From positions 2,959,501 through 3,023,500 of the forward strand of contig WSYJ01000186.1 of the NCBI GenBank assembly GCA_020186115.1: a stretch of DNA of 64,000 nucleotides. Direction: 5' to 3'. Both the position numbers and the translations under genes were made by a program. Positions 19,176 to 29,521 of this stretch are shown piece by piece. Under the pieces are notes generated by a model. It was not told the origin of the DNA. It was given only the letters and a program-made list of their open reading frames with translations, and ran no database searches. Position 1 is the first letter of the stretch. The number at the start of each line of letters is the position of its first letter. This DNA comes from Histomonas meleagridis (Eukaryota > Parabasalia > Tritrichomonadida > Dientamoebidae).

Positions 19176-19607
19176 TTATTGAAGTGATTCAAGGAATTCA
19201 GCAAGTGTGATTTGGCGGTTGCCAAAATCTTCTGGTTTTGCATTAATTCCTAATAATTTCAAGAAGCGGGCAAGCTCATCCCCTGAAAGTGCACCTGATT
19301 TATCGGTATCAAGTGCTGTGAATAAAACGCCGACAAAATATAATGGATCATCAGATGTTTTCATCATATCTTTTGCAAAGTGGCAGAACTCATTGAAGTC
19401 AAGAACCTTGTTATGATCGTGATCATAAATAGCGAACATTAAATCAGCTAATTCACCTTCCATATCCAATTTTGCAAGAAATTCTGACATTTCGTTTCTA
19501 TCAAGAACTCCGTTATGGTCGGCATCCATTCCATCGAAAATCTCTTTGACCTCAGCGAGTTCTTTTTCAGTAAAGGTCTTTTGGTGTTGAACTCTTCCGT
19601 CCTTCAT
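19176..19607 (-). CDS. Calmodulin-like EF-hand protein
   Basis: This 143-residue protein contains three canonical Ca2+-binding loops: DADHNGVLDRNE (28-39), DHDHNKVLDFNE (62-73) and DTDKSGALSGDE (100-111). A degenerate fourth site lies near the C-terminus, where a helix-loop-helix remains but the acidic ligands are lost. The arrangement is that of calmodulin/centrin-type sensors, though the linker is not calmodulin's. The target is unknown. Two GCCGTTAT elements lie 53-80 bases upstream of the ATG. The stop reads TAAA. Confidence 0.9.
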   Translation of the reverse strand: MKDGRVQHQKTFTEKELAEVKEIFDGMDADHNGVLDRNEMSEFLAKLDMEGELADLMFAIYDHDHNKVLDFNEFCHFAKDMMKTSDDPLYFVGVLFTALDTDKSGALSGDELARFLKLLGINAKPEDFGNRQITLAEFLESLQ

Positions 19608-19660
19608 TCGTTAAAAATACTTTTCAGAAAATTTCCAACAGTCATTCAATTCCATGTGAA

Positions 19661-19687
19661 GCCGTTATACATTGAAAAAGCCGTTAT
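19661..19687 (-). promoter_or_regulatory. Tandem GCCGTTAT elements upstream of the EF-hand gene
   Basis: GCCGTTAT occurs twice, at 19661-19668 and 19680-19687 (19 bp apart). On the EF-hand coding strand this is ATAACGGC, a YAACGG MYB-type core. The same octamer occurs before the TBC gene at 54026. Confidence 0.45.
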
Positions 19688-19691
19688 TTGA

Positions 19692-19811
19692 TTAAATTGA
19701 GCGTTCATCAATTGAAAGCCCAGCTTCTTTTAAAAGGTGTAATCTTATCAAAAAGTTGTTTACCATATAATGTTGTTTTTTATTTCCTCGCCAAAATTCA
19801 TCCCAAACCAT
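19692..19811 (-). CDS. Possible 39-aa ORF, unknown
   Basis: An ATG-initiated frame encodes 39 residues with a mixed composition (MVWDEFWRGNKK at the start), less repetitive than chance frames here. It lies between the EF-hand promoter and RIO1. It could be a small gene or the last exon of something lost. No family was recognised. Confidence 0.15.
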   Translation of the reverse strand: MVWDEFWRGNKKQHYMVNNFLIRLHLLKEAGLSIDERSI

Positions 19812-19983
19812 AATTCCTGTATTCTGCAATATTATCAATGTTATAACAAAAATCAAGTTATGGGAATGGTTTGTGCACAAATATATTATAGATATGTTGT
19901 TAATTTGTGTTTATCGAAATTTCGTTTTTTTTTGCAATAATTTGGGGTGCCCCATTGACTTTACTCTGGTCGATGAATTTGTG

Positions 19984-21390
19984 ATGTATGATGATGACTT
20001 TGCTTTCGATATGAACCACAAATATCATGACTCTCATGTTACACCACAAATGTTTGATCGCTTCAGTAGTCATATCCATTTGGAAATTAACCCTGATCAC
20101 TTCGTTGATACAATGAGAAATCGTTTGGAAATGGATGACCAAAAGAAAAAGAATCAACGTGCTGGAAAAGATCATAGAAAAACAGAAGATATGGTTTTAG
20201 ACAATCGAACTAAGGTTGTTCTTTTTAAACTTTTAAAAAGAGATATCTTACATGAAATTAATGGATGCATTTCAACTGGAAAGGAAGGAAATGTTTACAT
20301 TGGTATTCGTGGTGCTAACGCTCCAGAAGATTGGCCTCATGAATTTGCTATCAAAATTTACAAAACATGTATTCTAAAATTCAAAGATCGTGATCGATAT
20401 GTAAGTGGTGAAATGCGTTTCCAACACAAAGCAGGGTCACGTAATTCACGTAAAAGCGTTATTCTTTGGGCCGAAAAAGAATTTAGAAATTTATCTAGAC
20501 TTAATAATTGTGGAATTCCTTCACCACGTGTTCTTCTTGTCAAAGCCAATATAATTTTCATGGAGCTTATCACTGATGATGAGAATAAGTATCAAGCACC
20601 ATGTCTTAGAGATGCCAATCTTACCTTAGATGAATACAAGAATATCTACAAACTCATTTGCTTTTATATGCGTGACATATATCACAAATGTAATCTTGTT
20701 CATGCAGATCTTTCTGAATATAACATTCTCATCAAAAACAAGATGCCTATTATTATTGATGTAGGTCAATCCGTTGAACAAGACAACATGAACTCTACTG
20801 TATTTCTCCGTAATGATATTGCTGTAATAACGAAATACTTCAAGAACAAAGGTGTCAAAACCGCTCCTTTGATGCGTTTGTTTGAATTTGTTGTTGAAGA
20901 GAAGTTGATTGCCGATAGGGAAACAGTGTTTAATGAAATCGTTGAGATGGAAGAAGACATGACTTCCAATGAGTTCACTAAGATATATATACCACAACGA
21001 TTAGCTGAAGTTAATGATCCCGATATTGAAATCGAAGATATGATCGACGGAGACTTTTCTAATGCTGCTCTTCACGGTGCTCTCACAGGTATTATTCCAT
21101 CTGAATTAGCACCTTATGATGATGAGGAAGAAGATATCGATCAAATTGGAGAAGAACAAAAAGATGATCAAGAGGAAGAAAATAATGAACAAACAGAAGA
21201 GGAAGAAGAGGAAGAACAAAACGGAGATCAAATTCCTGTTGGTACTCTCGATCGGAAGAATTATACAAAGGAAGAATGGAAAGCAATCCAGAAGAAAATT
21301 AAGGAGCAGCGCCGCGAGAAGCGCAAAGTGAAGAAGCCGAAAGCGCTTAAGCGAAAACAATATCGTCGATCTCATCCAAATGCAAAGTAA
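19984..21390 (+). CDS. RIOK1: RIO1 atypical protein kinase
   Basis: RIO1 is an atypical kinase/ATPase needed for late 40S ribosomal-subunit maturation. From the ATG at 19984 the protein has 468 residues. It has the flexible P-loop STGKEGNVY (about 97-105), the ATP-binding lysine in AIKIYK (K124), WAEKEFRNL, the catalytic LVHADLSEYNILI (D242) and the metal-binding IIDVGQSVEQD (D259). After the kinase fold comes an acidic segment of Glu/Asp runs, then a Lys/Arg-rich tail (KEQRREKRKVKKPK), as in RIO1 orthologues. The frame is open back to 19873, but the upstream residues are hydrophobic and unlike RIO1, while MYDDDFAFDMN matches the acidic lead of the family. The 3' end is 40 bp from the convergent GRP170 gene. 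Confidence 0.93.
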   Translation: MYDDDFAFDMNHKYHDSHVTPQMFDRFSSHIHLEINPDHFVDTMRNRLEMDDQKKKNQRAGKDHRKTEDMVLDNRTKVVLFKLLKRDILHEINGCISTGKEGNVYIGIRGANAPEDWPHEFAIKIYKTCILKFKDRDRYVSGEMRFQHKAGSRNSRKSVILWAEKEFRNLSRLNNCGIPSPRVLLVKANIIFMELITDDENKYQAPCLRDANLTLDEYKNIYKLICFYMRDIYHKCNLVHADLSEYNILIKNKMPIIIDVGQSVEQDNMNSTVFLRNDIAVITKYFKNKGVKTAPLMRLFEFVVEEKLIADRETVFNEIVEMEEDMTSNEFTKIYIPQRLAEVNDPDIEIEDMIDGDFSNAALHGALTGIIPSELAPYDDEEEDIDQIGEEQKDDQEEENNEQTEEEEEEEQNGDQIPVGTLDRKNYTKEEWKAIQKKIKEQRREKRKVKKPKALKRKQYRRSHPNAK

Positions 21391-21430
21391 ATATAATACA
21401 TATAAAACATATGTAACTGATTTGTTTATT

Positions 21431-23803
21431 TTATAGTTCTTTTTTCTCACCATTGTCGTCCGAGTTGTCTTTAGCTCCTACATCTGTTTCATTAATTTTA
21501 TTTTCCGGTAAATCTGTCGAATTATTCACATTCAAATTTGTTGTATTGTTTTCAATTGTCGTTGTATTATTATCAATTGTTGTTGTATTGCTTTCAATAT
21601 TTGTTGTATTGCTTTCAATTGTTGTGTTGCTCTCAATATTTGTGGAATTATTTTCGGTTGTCGTAACGTTTGGATCTGGCTTTGGAGTTGGTGTCGGAGT
21701 TGGCTTTCTAATACGATTTGTGGAATTATAATTCCATTCCAATATCATTCTCTTTGTATCTATTTCACTTGCTAACACAACAGGGTCTTCTGTATCCTTC
21801 TTTTGGAGTTGTTCACTTCTTTTTTCTTCGAACCATTTCTTTGTTGAGTTGTATACCTTCCATAGAGGCTCCAATTGTTCTTCTGTTAGCCAAGGCTTCG
21901 ACATTGGCCATGTCACGTTGAGTGCGTTAATTACCATATTAATTGTATTATTTAACTTCATGAAAGCAGGTGCACGCTTTACATATTCTTCAGCTCTTTT
22001 GCGTACTGCTTCAGTTTGATCCTTTAATTCGTTAAGTTTTTCTTTGATTACTTTTAATGGCACTGCTTCTTTCCTGTCTTCTGTTAACCATTTGTTATGA
22101 TCTTCGACTATTTTTATTATGTTTTTCCGTTCTTTATCAGTGACAACTTTCTGATATACAACATCATAATTAAGTTTATCACGCACTCTGTATATATAAC
22201 TTTCATAGTCGTTATGAATCTCTTGATACTTACGACGTTTATCAAGGACTTTATCCATTTTGTTGATAAGTTTTGTACTGTTGATAAATTCTGTTTCATT
22301 CATTAAGTAATTTGCTCTTTCGATTGTAATGTTACGAAGTGGAATTTGTGTTTCATTAACCCAAATTCCAATGATCGCTGGAATCGTATAATCATCGAAG
22401 CCAAATTTGATTTTAACTGTCTCATTCTCTGTTGTATTTTCTGGTAATGGGAATGAGAAGTTAAACAATAGCTTATCGGCAATAATGGAAATGTTTCCAT
22501 TATCAGTTGCATTATATTCATAAATATATGTCTCATTAAGTCTCGAGTTCGTAGTGAAGATTTGTGTCGTGTTTCCGTCATGAATAATTGATACGTTCGT
22601 ATTTGCAAATGGTGAAAGTGAGACTTTCTTAACAATAAATGCACTGCTTGATGAAGCACCAATATAACCTGCGCCTAATGCAACAACTTCATCGGAATTC
22701 ATCGTACGATTAAGTTTCTCCATACCAGAAAGCTCTAAAAGTACATTTTGAACATATGGTACACGTGTAACACCTCCAATAAGTTCAATAGAATCTAATT
22801 GTTCTGATGTGATGTTAGCGCGCAAAAGTGCATCATTGTAAACATTACAAATCGATTGGTTAAATTCGGTGATAAGACTCTCGAATTCTTCACGAGTGAG
22901 ACTGTAGTCTAACCCATAGTCATCAACAACATCTTCAAGATGAATATCGACGGCTTTGTTAATTGACAGATATTCTTTAGCTCGACGAGCTTCCTCAGTA
23001 AAGCGGCTGATAACACGATCGTTTGTTGGGATTTCAACTTTGTTGGCCTCAGCATACTTTTTCAAGAGGAAATTTGACAACTTTTTATCAATGAGATTTC
23101 CACCAAGTGATGAGTTCGTAGATATGGAAAGCTCATAGACAACAGGTGTGTCGTTTTGGTTTTCAAATTTAAAGACGGCAGCCCATGTATTGGTTGCACC
23201 AATGTCAATGAAAAGTACAATTTTCTCTTTGTCATGGTAAAGAGATCGCTTCTCTAATGCATATACTTCGGCAGCAGCTGTTGGAGAATCAACAATTGCA
23301 GCTAAAGTTGCATTTGATAATTTTATTGCATCAATAAGACCTAAGCGTTCTGACCTGGGTAAAAGTGGTTCGACTGTAATAACAATTTGGGCTACTTCTG
23401 GTGTCCATTGACCTTCATCAACTGTTGAAATTAAATGACGTAATAAAAGTGCTGTGGTTTCACGCCTTGTAAAACCATTAATTGTTGATAAAATTGGTGA
23501 AATTCCTTTAATCATGTTTTGTGGGAAACGAAGGGAATGAGATTTTGCTGCATCAAGAAATGCCCAATTACAATTTTCAATTTCCTCAAGTGTCCAATGT
23601 TCTTCTTTTGGTTTTGAATTTTTAGGATCTGTTAAATTCCAAAAAGCGAAATAAGAAGGTGAGAGACGTTTTGATTGTTGGTTTAATGCAACATGTACAC
23701 CTTGTCCTGGTTTAGCCATACCAACCTTTGTGTATTCACAGCCAAAATCAATTCCAAATACAGCTGAATTAATTAAACAGGAAAAGATGAAGAAAAAAAA
23801 CAT
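21431..23803 (-). CDS. HYOU1: ER Hsp70-family chaperone, GRP170/HYOU1/Lhs1 type
   Basis: The 790-residue protein starts with a signal peptide (MFFFFIFSCLINSAVFG) followed at once by IDFGCEYTKVG, the first nucleotide-binding loop. DIGATNTWAAVFKF and ELIGGVTRVPYVQ are the other actin-fold landmarks. The nucleotide-binding domain covers about residues 18-400. A beta domain and a long helical region (to about 690) follow. This layout is that of GRP170/Lhs1, the large ER Hsp110-like chaperones that act as nucleotide-exchange factors for BiP. A TPTPTPKP hinge leads into an Asn/Thr/Ile-rich repeat tail with many N-glycosylation sequons, and the protein ends in KKEL, a plausible ER-retrieval signal. 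The upstream TTG is ignored because the ATG at 23803 follows a TCACA initiator. Confidence 0.9.
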   Translation of the reverse strand: MFFFFIFSCLINSAVFGIDFGCEYTKVGMAKPGQGVHVALNQQSKRLSPSYFAFWNLTDPKNSKPKEEHWTLEEIENCNWAFLDAAKSHSLRFPQNMIKGISPILSTINGFTRRETTALLLRHLISTVDEGQWTPEVAQIVITVEPLLPRSERLGLIDAIKLSNATLAAIVDSPTAAAEVYALEKRSLYHDKEKIVLFIDIGATNTWAAVFKFENQNDTPVVYELSISTNSSLGGNLIDKKLSNFLLKKYAEANKVEIPTNDRVISRFTEEARRAKEYLSINKAVDIHLEDVVDDYGLDYSLTREEFESLITEFNQSICNVYNDALLRANITSEQLDSIELIGGVTRVPYVQNVLLELSGMEKLNRTMNSDEVVALGAGYIGASSSSAFIVKKVSLSPFANTNVSIIHDGNTTQIFTTNSRLNETYIYEYNATDNGNISIIADKLLFNFSFPLPENTTENETVKIKFGFDDYTIPAIIGIWVNETQIPLRNITIERANYLMNETEFINSTKLINKMDKVLDKRRKYQEIHNDYESYIYRVRDKLNYDVVYQKVVTDKERKNIIKIVEDHNKWLTEDRKEAVPLKVIKEKLNELKDQTEAVRKRAEEYVKRAPAFMKLNNTINMVINALNVTWPMSKPWLTEEQLEPLWKVYNSTKKWFEEKRSEQLQKKDTEDPVVLASEIDTKRMILEWNYNSTNRIRKPTPTPTPKPDPNVTTTENNSTNIESNTTIESNTTNIESNTTTIDNNTTTIENNTTNLNVNNSTDLPENKINETDVGAKDNSDDNGEKKEL
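21530..21665 (-). repeat. Asn/Thr repeat tract in the GRP170 tail
   Basis: A degenerate minisatellite of about 24-30 bp units encodes repeated NTT.I..NTT motifs, nearly every one an NxT sequon. It lies between the helical region and the KKEL terminus. Confidence 0.75.
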
Positions 23804-25205
23804 TTGTGATTTGGCCAAATACTTAAATGGTCGGATGGTTTATTTGAGGTTTGTAATCATTTGACTTACAAAAAAATCAAGAAAATTTTTTCAAAGTTAC
23901 TCAATAAATAATTATTAGAGGAAAAATCATGAAATATTTTTTTATATTCTTAATCAAGCATTTGACATATATATCAGTTAATGATTTTTAAAGACTTTTT
24001 ATTCACTGTACTTAAGATTATTTTGAGAATAATCAATTTGCCATGATAAATAAAATTTTGATGAAGAATCAGTTTTTTGTTATTTAAATAGAAGAACACA
24101 GCCATCTTTTAAAAATATTTTCTAAAAATCCAATTATTAAATCATATTTAAATGAAGCTGTGCATATGAAGCAATTTTAAATTAATGTCCAAACGTTTTA
24201 CGATATGTTGTAAATTTGCTCAATAACTATGAACTTTGTTTGATTTCCACAAGACGCTGTCAACCAAATAAACGGTCGTTTCAAATCAGAAAATCATTTT
24301 TTTTTTTTTCATTTTCCACTGAACTAAATTTAAAAAAATATAAATAAAAAAGTATACACATTCTATTCAATAAAATTATCTTAACCAAATTTTGTTATCT
24401 TATTTTTTTATGAGCAATCTCCAAAATTTCAAAATGCTTTTTCGAGCTTTCGAATTAAATACAGAAGTTCAAATTCAATAAATAAATAGAACTAATAATA
24501 ATCAATATTAATTTATATAATTTTCATTTTGTTTTTATGTTATACAAGATTTTCAATATCTATAGATCAGGGCAAAAATTCAAAAATCGGTCTTTGCAAT
24601 TTTTTATAATTTATATGTTCTATAAATAGGATAATTCTTGAAACAATTTATTCATTATTGGAGACTCTGGACAAAGAAGAAAAAATAACTTTTTGAATTC
24701 ATTTTGCGGTTACAAACACATCAAGATCCGTTGCTCCACGAGCGATATCCACAAAAAAGAATCACAAAATTAAACAGAAAATAAAAATATTTTAAACATT
24801 TTTTCAACAATACTTGTATATACTGGTTTAGATGTGGTTAATTGGTAAGCCCAGTCTTTGCTTAGATGACCGTTTGTGTATTGTATCGTACATGAATTTT
24901 AAAATGGAAGTGGCTAAATTCATAGGAAATTTTTATTACTATAGCTAATAATATTGTAAAAAAGCAGGAAACCATTTTTTATATTTTCAATAAAATCATA
25001 ATCAAAAAAGATGAAACTAATATTTTTATAATTATAATGTTATATGTTCTGATTTTTATCATTTTATTATCAAAAAATGTTGAGACAAAACCAAAACCCA
25101 CAAAATTTAACCATTCTATCGTTATTGTAATTTGAGAGCCATTACGGTTTTTTGGGTGAAGCCAAACTTTGGCATTTTTTGTGATGGAAATTCTCATTAT
25201 TAATT
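23804..25205. other. Intergenic region (1.4 kb), no gene seen
   Basis: AT-rich spacer between divergent GRP170 and the BTB gene. An AACGGTC element is at 24271 and ACGGTT at about 25143. TCATT at 25194-25198 precedes the BTB ATG by eight bases. No ORF of substance or RNA gene was recognised. Confidence 0.45.
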
Positions 25206-26588
25206 ATGTCAAATAATGGTATTATACGTTATGAAGAAAGGTCCAGATGCAGATGTTTGATGAATTTTTCTCTTTCAGCAGAAGGTTTAAAAAGGATTAA
25301 TTTTAATAATTATGAAAATAATTTCGAGTTTCAGTTCCAAGACGGTAGGGTGTTGAAAGTCCCTGATTTTCTTGCAGAATTTATTTCACCTGTTGTTTCA
25401 AATATGAAAGCTAATAATCCAAATATAAATTTTTTAAAAGTTGAGGAAACTGCAACCGATGAAATGGTGGATAAAATAGAGAATTTATTACATGGACAAA
25501 GTGTTAACATTGTTGATCTGAAAGATCCACTAATCAACATTTTTACTCATTTCAAAAATCCAGAACTTATTGAATCATTACCACTTCAAATCAATAATGA
25601 CAATTTGGTAGATATTCTCAGCATTAAAACGAAGGCAGAAGTTAATATTGACAAAGAAATAGAATATGGAGCAATTCATTTTGAAAAAATCAAAGACAAA
25701 AACTTTTCGTTGTCACAATTAAAGTCGATTTTGAGTTGCGATAAACTGAAACTTTTTGACGAGAAATCATTACTTGATTTTGTTATTGATAAATATCGCC
25801 AAGATCCAGAAAATTATATCTTGTTTAAGTTTATTCACTGCGAATTTTTAGAAAAAGAAGATACTGATAGATTAATATCCATTGTCAACACAATTCCACA
25901 TGAAAAAATCGGCGAGTTGTGGCCTGCACTTAATAAAATTAGAGGAGAACGATCTGAAACAGAATTCAACAAAAGATTTCTGAAAAGTTTGAGATTTGCA
26001 TATGATGGAGTCCATAAATTTAAAGGAATTTTTAATTATCTCTCAACGAAAAGTAATTTAACTCCTCGAAATATTATAGAAAATGGAACAATAGAAGCAA
26101 TTGCATCGTCAGAATTTGATTCTGTTCGTTATCCATTAAAAAGTATTGTACAAAGTGAAAAAGAATTCAGTACGGAAGACAAACCAAATCAATTTGTTTT
26201 ATTTGACTTCAAAGATAAAAAAGTTTCTCTCACTGCATATTCATTAAAATCTAATTCATCAATGTGGAGTTTTTCTCCTCCGAAAAGTTGGAAATTAGAG
26301 GGTTCAAATGATAAATGTAATTGGACAATTCTTGATGAAAGAACTTATGATAACTCAATAAGTGGATACCTTAAAGAAGAATTATTTGAAATACAGAATA
26401 TGAACGAACAATTCCGTTATTTGAAACTAACGCAAACTGATCTGACTTGGGTTAACAATTACTTTTTTGCGCTGAATAGAATCGAATTCTTTGGGCAACT
26501 TGTGGGTAAACAATTTTTTTTTTTTTTTTGTTTTGTTTTTGTATTTGTTTTTTCACATGATAACATGGATGGCATTATAAAACAGTAA
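25206..26588 (+). CDS. BTB/BACK-like protein with C-terminal discoidin (F5/8 type C) domain
   Basis: The 460-residue protein belongs to a family expanded in trichomonads. The N-terminal BTB fold reads FEFQFQDGRVLKVPDFLAEFISPVVS. A helical BACK-like region spans about residues 130-270, and a discoidin-like beta-sandwich occupies the last part (NQFVLFDFKDKKVSLTAY, PKSWKLEGSNDKCNWTILDER, FRYLKLTQT, LNRIEFFGQL). These may be Cul3-type adaptors, but the partner is not known. The start at 25206 is supported by a TCATT initiator eight bases upstream. The discoidin domain normally ends at the FFG.L strand. Here the frame continues through a 16-T tract (26514-26529) to add a Phe/Val-rich tail of about 28 residues. 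Confidence 0.8.
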   Translation: MSNNGIIRYEERSRCRCLMNFSLSAEGLKRINFNNYENNFEFQFQDGRVLKVPDFLAEFISPVVSNMKANNPNINFLKVEETATDEMVDKIENLLHGQSVNIVDLKDPLINIFTHFKNPELIESLPLQINNDNLVDILSIKTKAEVNIDKEIEYGAIHFEKIKDKNFSLSQLKSILSCDKLKLFDEKSLLDFVIDKYRQDPENYILFKFIHCEFLEKEDTDRLISIVNTIPHEKIGELWPALNKIRGERSETEFNKRFLKSLRFAYDGVHKFKGIFNYLSTKSNLTPRNIIENGTIEAIASSEFDSVRYPLKSIVQSEKEFSTEDKPNQFVLFDFKDKKVSLTAYSLKSNSSMWSFSPPKSWKLEGSNDKCNWTILDERTYDNSISGYLKEELFEIQNMNEQFRYLKLTQTDLTWVNNYFFALNRIEFFGQLVGKQFFFFFCFVFVFVFSHDNMDGIIKQ

Positions 26589-27679
26589 GTTGTCCAGAGT
26601 CTTGATTTCATGAACTATTTTGATTGACATTTTTTACAAGTCGCTTTATAACATTATTTTTACATGTGCTTCCATGAATATATTTCTTCAAAAGCAAAAT
26701 ATGACAATGTTTTTTGTGACTTTGATGATTTTCATAAGTTTGTGTGCTTATCTGAACTTTTGTTTTGATATTTTCCTTTTTGTTGTCTTCTTTATATACT
26801 TGAAATTCGAGTTGGTTTTGTTGTGTATTTTTTGTTGTTGATGAATTAAATAGTAATGTGACCATATTAATATGTTGTTGTTAATTCTTTAAACAGATAT
26901 AGATCAGTTAATGTGATTTATTATGTGATGGAGAATATTTTTATTTAACGAAATTTTTTAAAATGCAAAGTTTGAGATCTATTCATTTGAGTATTATCAA
27001 CAATTGATGTATTAGTTTTCAAATATCAAATTATTCAAAATTTATTACGAATATCAGGTAATGAATGATACCAAATGAAGGTATAAACAATAAGAAAGTA
27101 ATTTTTAAATATAAGATGATATCTTTAATCATGTAAAAAAATACCATGTCATGCATGATATATCTATTGTGTATAAAACGGTTTGGGGATGGGTAGAATG
27201 TGAATTTTCATGCCCTTTCGCAAGGCTAAAGCTGAACATCGAATAGAAATATGACCAGCATCATCATTTGATAAAGACACATGACTAATTCAATTGAATT
27301 GATCTGATCAGATAATAAAAAATAAATTAGATAATAAATTATTTGATATAATAATAATCATTTTCTCAAGATATCTTCTTTCCCTAACTTCTCAAGAATC
27401 ATATTACCTTTTAGAAAAAATGTTCGATCAAGAAATGATTGGCTGAGTTGAGATGTCTTATGTGAAGAAAAAGTAAAAATAATCATAAACAAAATTTCTT
27501 CAATATCTATTATTAACTAAATTTTATTACTGGACATCAAGGTTTATTGTTTTTTATGGGTTATCCCATCTTATAGTAAGGCACTAAGCCCGCAAAATTT
27601 TCCCTTCTTAAGCCAAGCTAAGCCCCAACAGAGATACAACATTGTTGTTTAGCAAATCCATATATTCTGAAATGAAAAT
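26589..27679. other. Intergenic region, no gene seen
   Basis: AT-rich and T-rich DNA with chance ORFs only. The slightly GC-richer segment around 27560-27640 was examined for a tRNA or other structured RNA, and none was convincing. Confidence 0.45.
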
Positions 27680-28085
27680 ATGTCTGATAACAATGTTTTT
27701 AATGCTTTCATCAAAGAATCAATAAATAAATTTAAAATATGGCAAAAACAAGGTTGCAAATGAATTTGTGGTTATGAAAAATATGTGGAAGATCTACTTT
27801 TTGGATTTGCCAATTATTAAATAATAAAAGTGTAAAACCAAGAAACCTTCGATTTGAAGCATATGTTCATTCATCTAGTGAAAGTGTTAAGCTTTCACAT
27901 GAATTTATTAAAATTTTTGCCTGCTCAGAAATATTTGATAAATTTTCAACGATGTAAACTTGAGAACAGTTCTCCTAAATCTTCATCTTCAACCAAGAGA
28001 AAAGATAAACTATTATTAAAAAAATTCACAATGACGTTTCCAATAAACTCAGCTTTGAATTTTTTCAAATTTTTGAGTATCTGTT
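27680..28085 (+). pseudogene. Decayed gene fragment of unknown family
   Basis: A 27-codon ATG-led piece (MSDNNVFNAFIKESINKF...) ends at TGA. The same frame continues with CGYEKYVEDLLFGFANY and then shifts to a frame reading VKPRNLRFEAYVHSSSESVKLSHEFIKIF before a TAA near 27957. The composition is coding-like and unlike the surroundings. No known family was recognised, and two or more breaks are present. Confidence 0.3.
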
Positions 28086-28269
28086 GAGAATGTGTGTGTT
28101 TCGTTTCAATTTCTAATTGAATATGAATTTAATGTTCATAGAAGAATACAATTAGAATGTTTCTGAAGTAAATTTACTATTTCCGTGTAACTTTTTTGTT
28201 GGGTGATCTGAATTGCTGTCAAATATTGTTAAAACATATTCCAAATAATTAAAACATATATTAAATTAT

Positions 28270-29335
28270 TAAAACATATTTTAAATTATTCGAATGAATA
28301 TTTTTTGCATTAACATCAATTCCTTTATCTAAAAGTAATTTTAATATTTCTATATTATTGTTTCTAACTGTTATATGAAGTGCTGTTTCAAATTATTAAA
28401 ACATATTTTAAATTATTAAAACATATATAAAATTATTAAAACATATTCTAAATTATTAAAAAATATTCTAAATTATTAAAAAATATTTCAAATTATTAAA
28501 AAATATTTCAAATTATTCAAATGAATATTTTTTGCATTAACATCAATTCCTTTATCTAAAAGTAATTTTGCTATTTCTATATTATTATTTCTAACTGATA
28601 TATGAAGTGCTGTATTAAATAATTTAAATAATTTCCAAATATTGTTTTGAAATATCAAATTATTTAAAGAAATATTGAATAAAACAAATAAAAATCTTTA
28701 GCATCAATTCCTTCTTGTTCAAGAAGTAATTTAATTATTTCTATATTACCATTAGAAGATGCTGACATAAGTGCTGTTTAAAAATATATTTAGTAATTAC
28801 CATTTATTGTTTTATAACAAAAAATTATTAAAACGAATTATAAACAAAGTAAATCAACATTCTGTGCATTAATATCAATTCCTTCTTGTTTAAGAAGATA
28901 TTTAACAAGTTCAATATTTTTTGACTCTGCTGCGTATATCAAAATATCATCTGGTATTTTGTTTGCTTTAATAAAATGTTTTACTAAATAGAAATTCCCA
29001 AGGTTTGCAAGCATATCAATAATTCTATCATTAATTTTTACTCCTTTTTCTTGTAAAAAGGCAAAAATTTCATTATTCCCATTCATAATACTTAAAATAA
29101 CCAAATCTTTTCTGTCTAGAACTTCAACAATTTCATTTTCATAAAGATATTTAAAGACGTCATTTTTATATAAAATAATAGCTGTTTCATATGCATCAAT
29201 AAATGATGAGTGATTTTGTTCACATAAATGAATGATTTCTTCCGCATACACAGAATTACCAAATATCACACTTAACATTAACTGATATAAACCACTAAAG
29301 TTCTTCGTAGCTTTCATAAATCCAAACACACACAC
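28270..29335 (-). pseudogene. 5'-truncated DUF3447 ankyrin gene (locus C)
   Basis: From 29335 the frame has an unrelated short leader and then joins family sequence at EIIHLCEQNHSSF, the point reached about two-thirds through the DUF3447 region of the other copies. The N-terminal domain is therefore missing. It runs to LLKQEGIDINAQN at 28859, where the frame hits a stop. Further ankyrin modules lie at 28694-28777, 28527-28613 and about 28300-28390. Spacers are 81 nt (28778-28858) and exactly 80 nt (28614-28693). The spacer at 28391-28526 is expanded by AATTATTAAAACATATT-type short repeats. Confidence 0.65.
28391..28526 (-). repeat. Short tandem AAATTATTAAAAMATATT repeats inside an ankyrin spacer
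   Basis: About seven copies of a 17-18-bp AT unit are stacked here, replacing the usual 80-nt spacer. A smaller set lies at 28240-28290. Confidence 0.7.
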
Positions 29336-29521
29336 ACAACATTAACCACATTAAAACTGGTGCAAAAAATAGAAATCAAAAAGCATAATTTCTTAAATTC
29401 TTGTTTTTTATAAAAGTTTTAAATATAATAGCCTTTATACTTAAATGTTTTGATAAAAACCAATGAAATTTTCTGTTACAAAATCATAAAAAAACAGAGT
29501 AAAACCATTTTAAATAATATC

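Noticed and set aside
19873-19983. Upstream extension of RIO1
   Set aside because: The extension starts at GTG, is hydrophobic and unlike the family. The ATG at 19984 leads into family-like acidic sequence.
21755-21785. CTAACACAACAG, resembling a trichomonad 3' splice site
   Set aside because: It lies on the plus strand inside the minus-strand GRP170 coding sequence, with no matching donor or plus-strand gene.
27560-27650. tRNA or structured RNA in a slightly GC-richer patch
   Set aside because: No T-arm GTTCRANTC or acceptor pairing could be found by eye.
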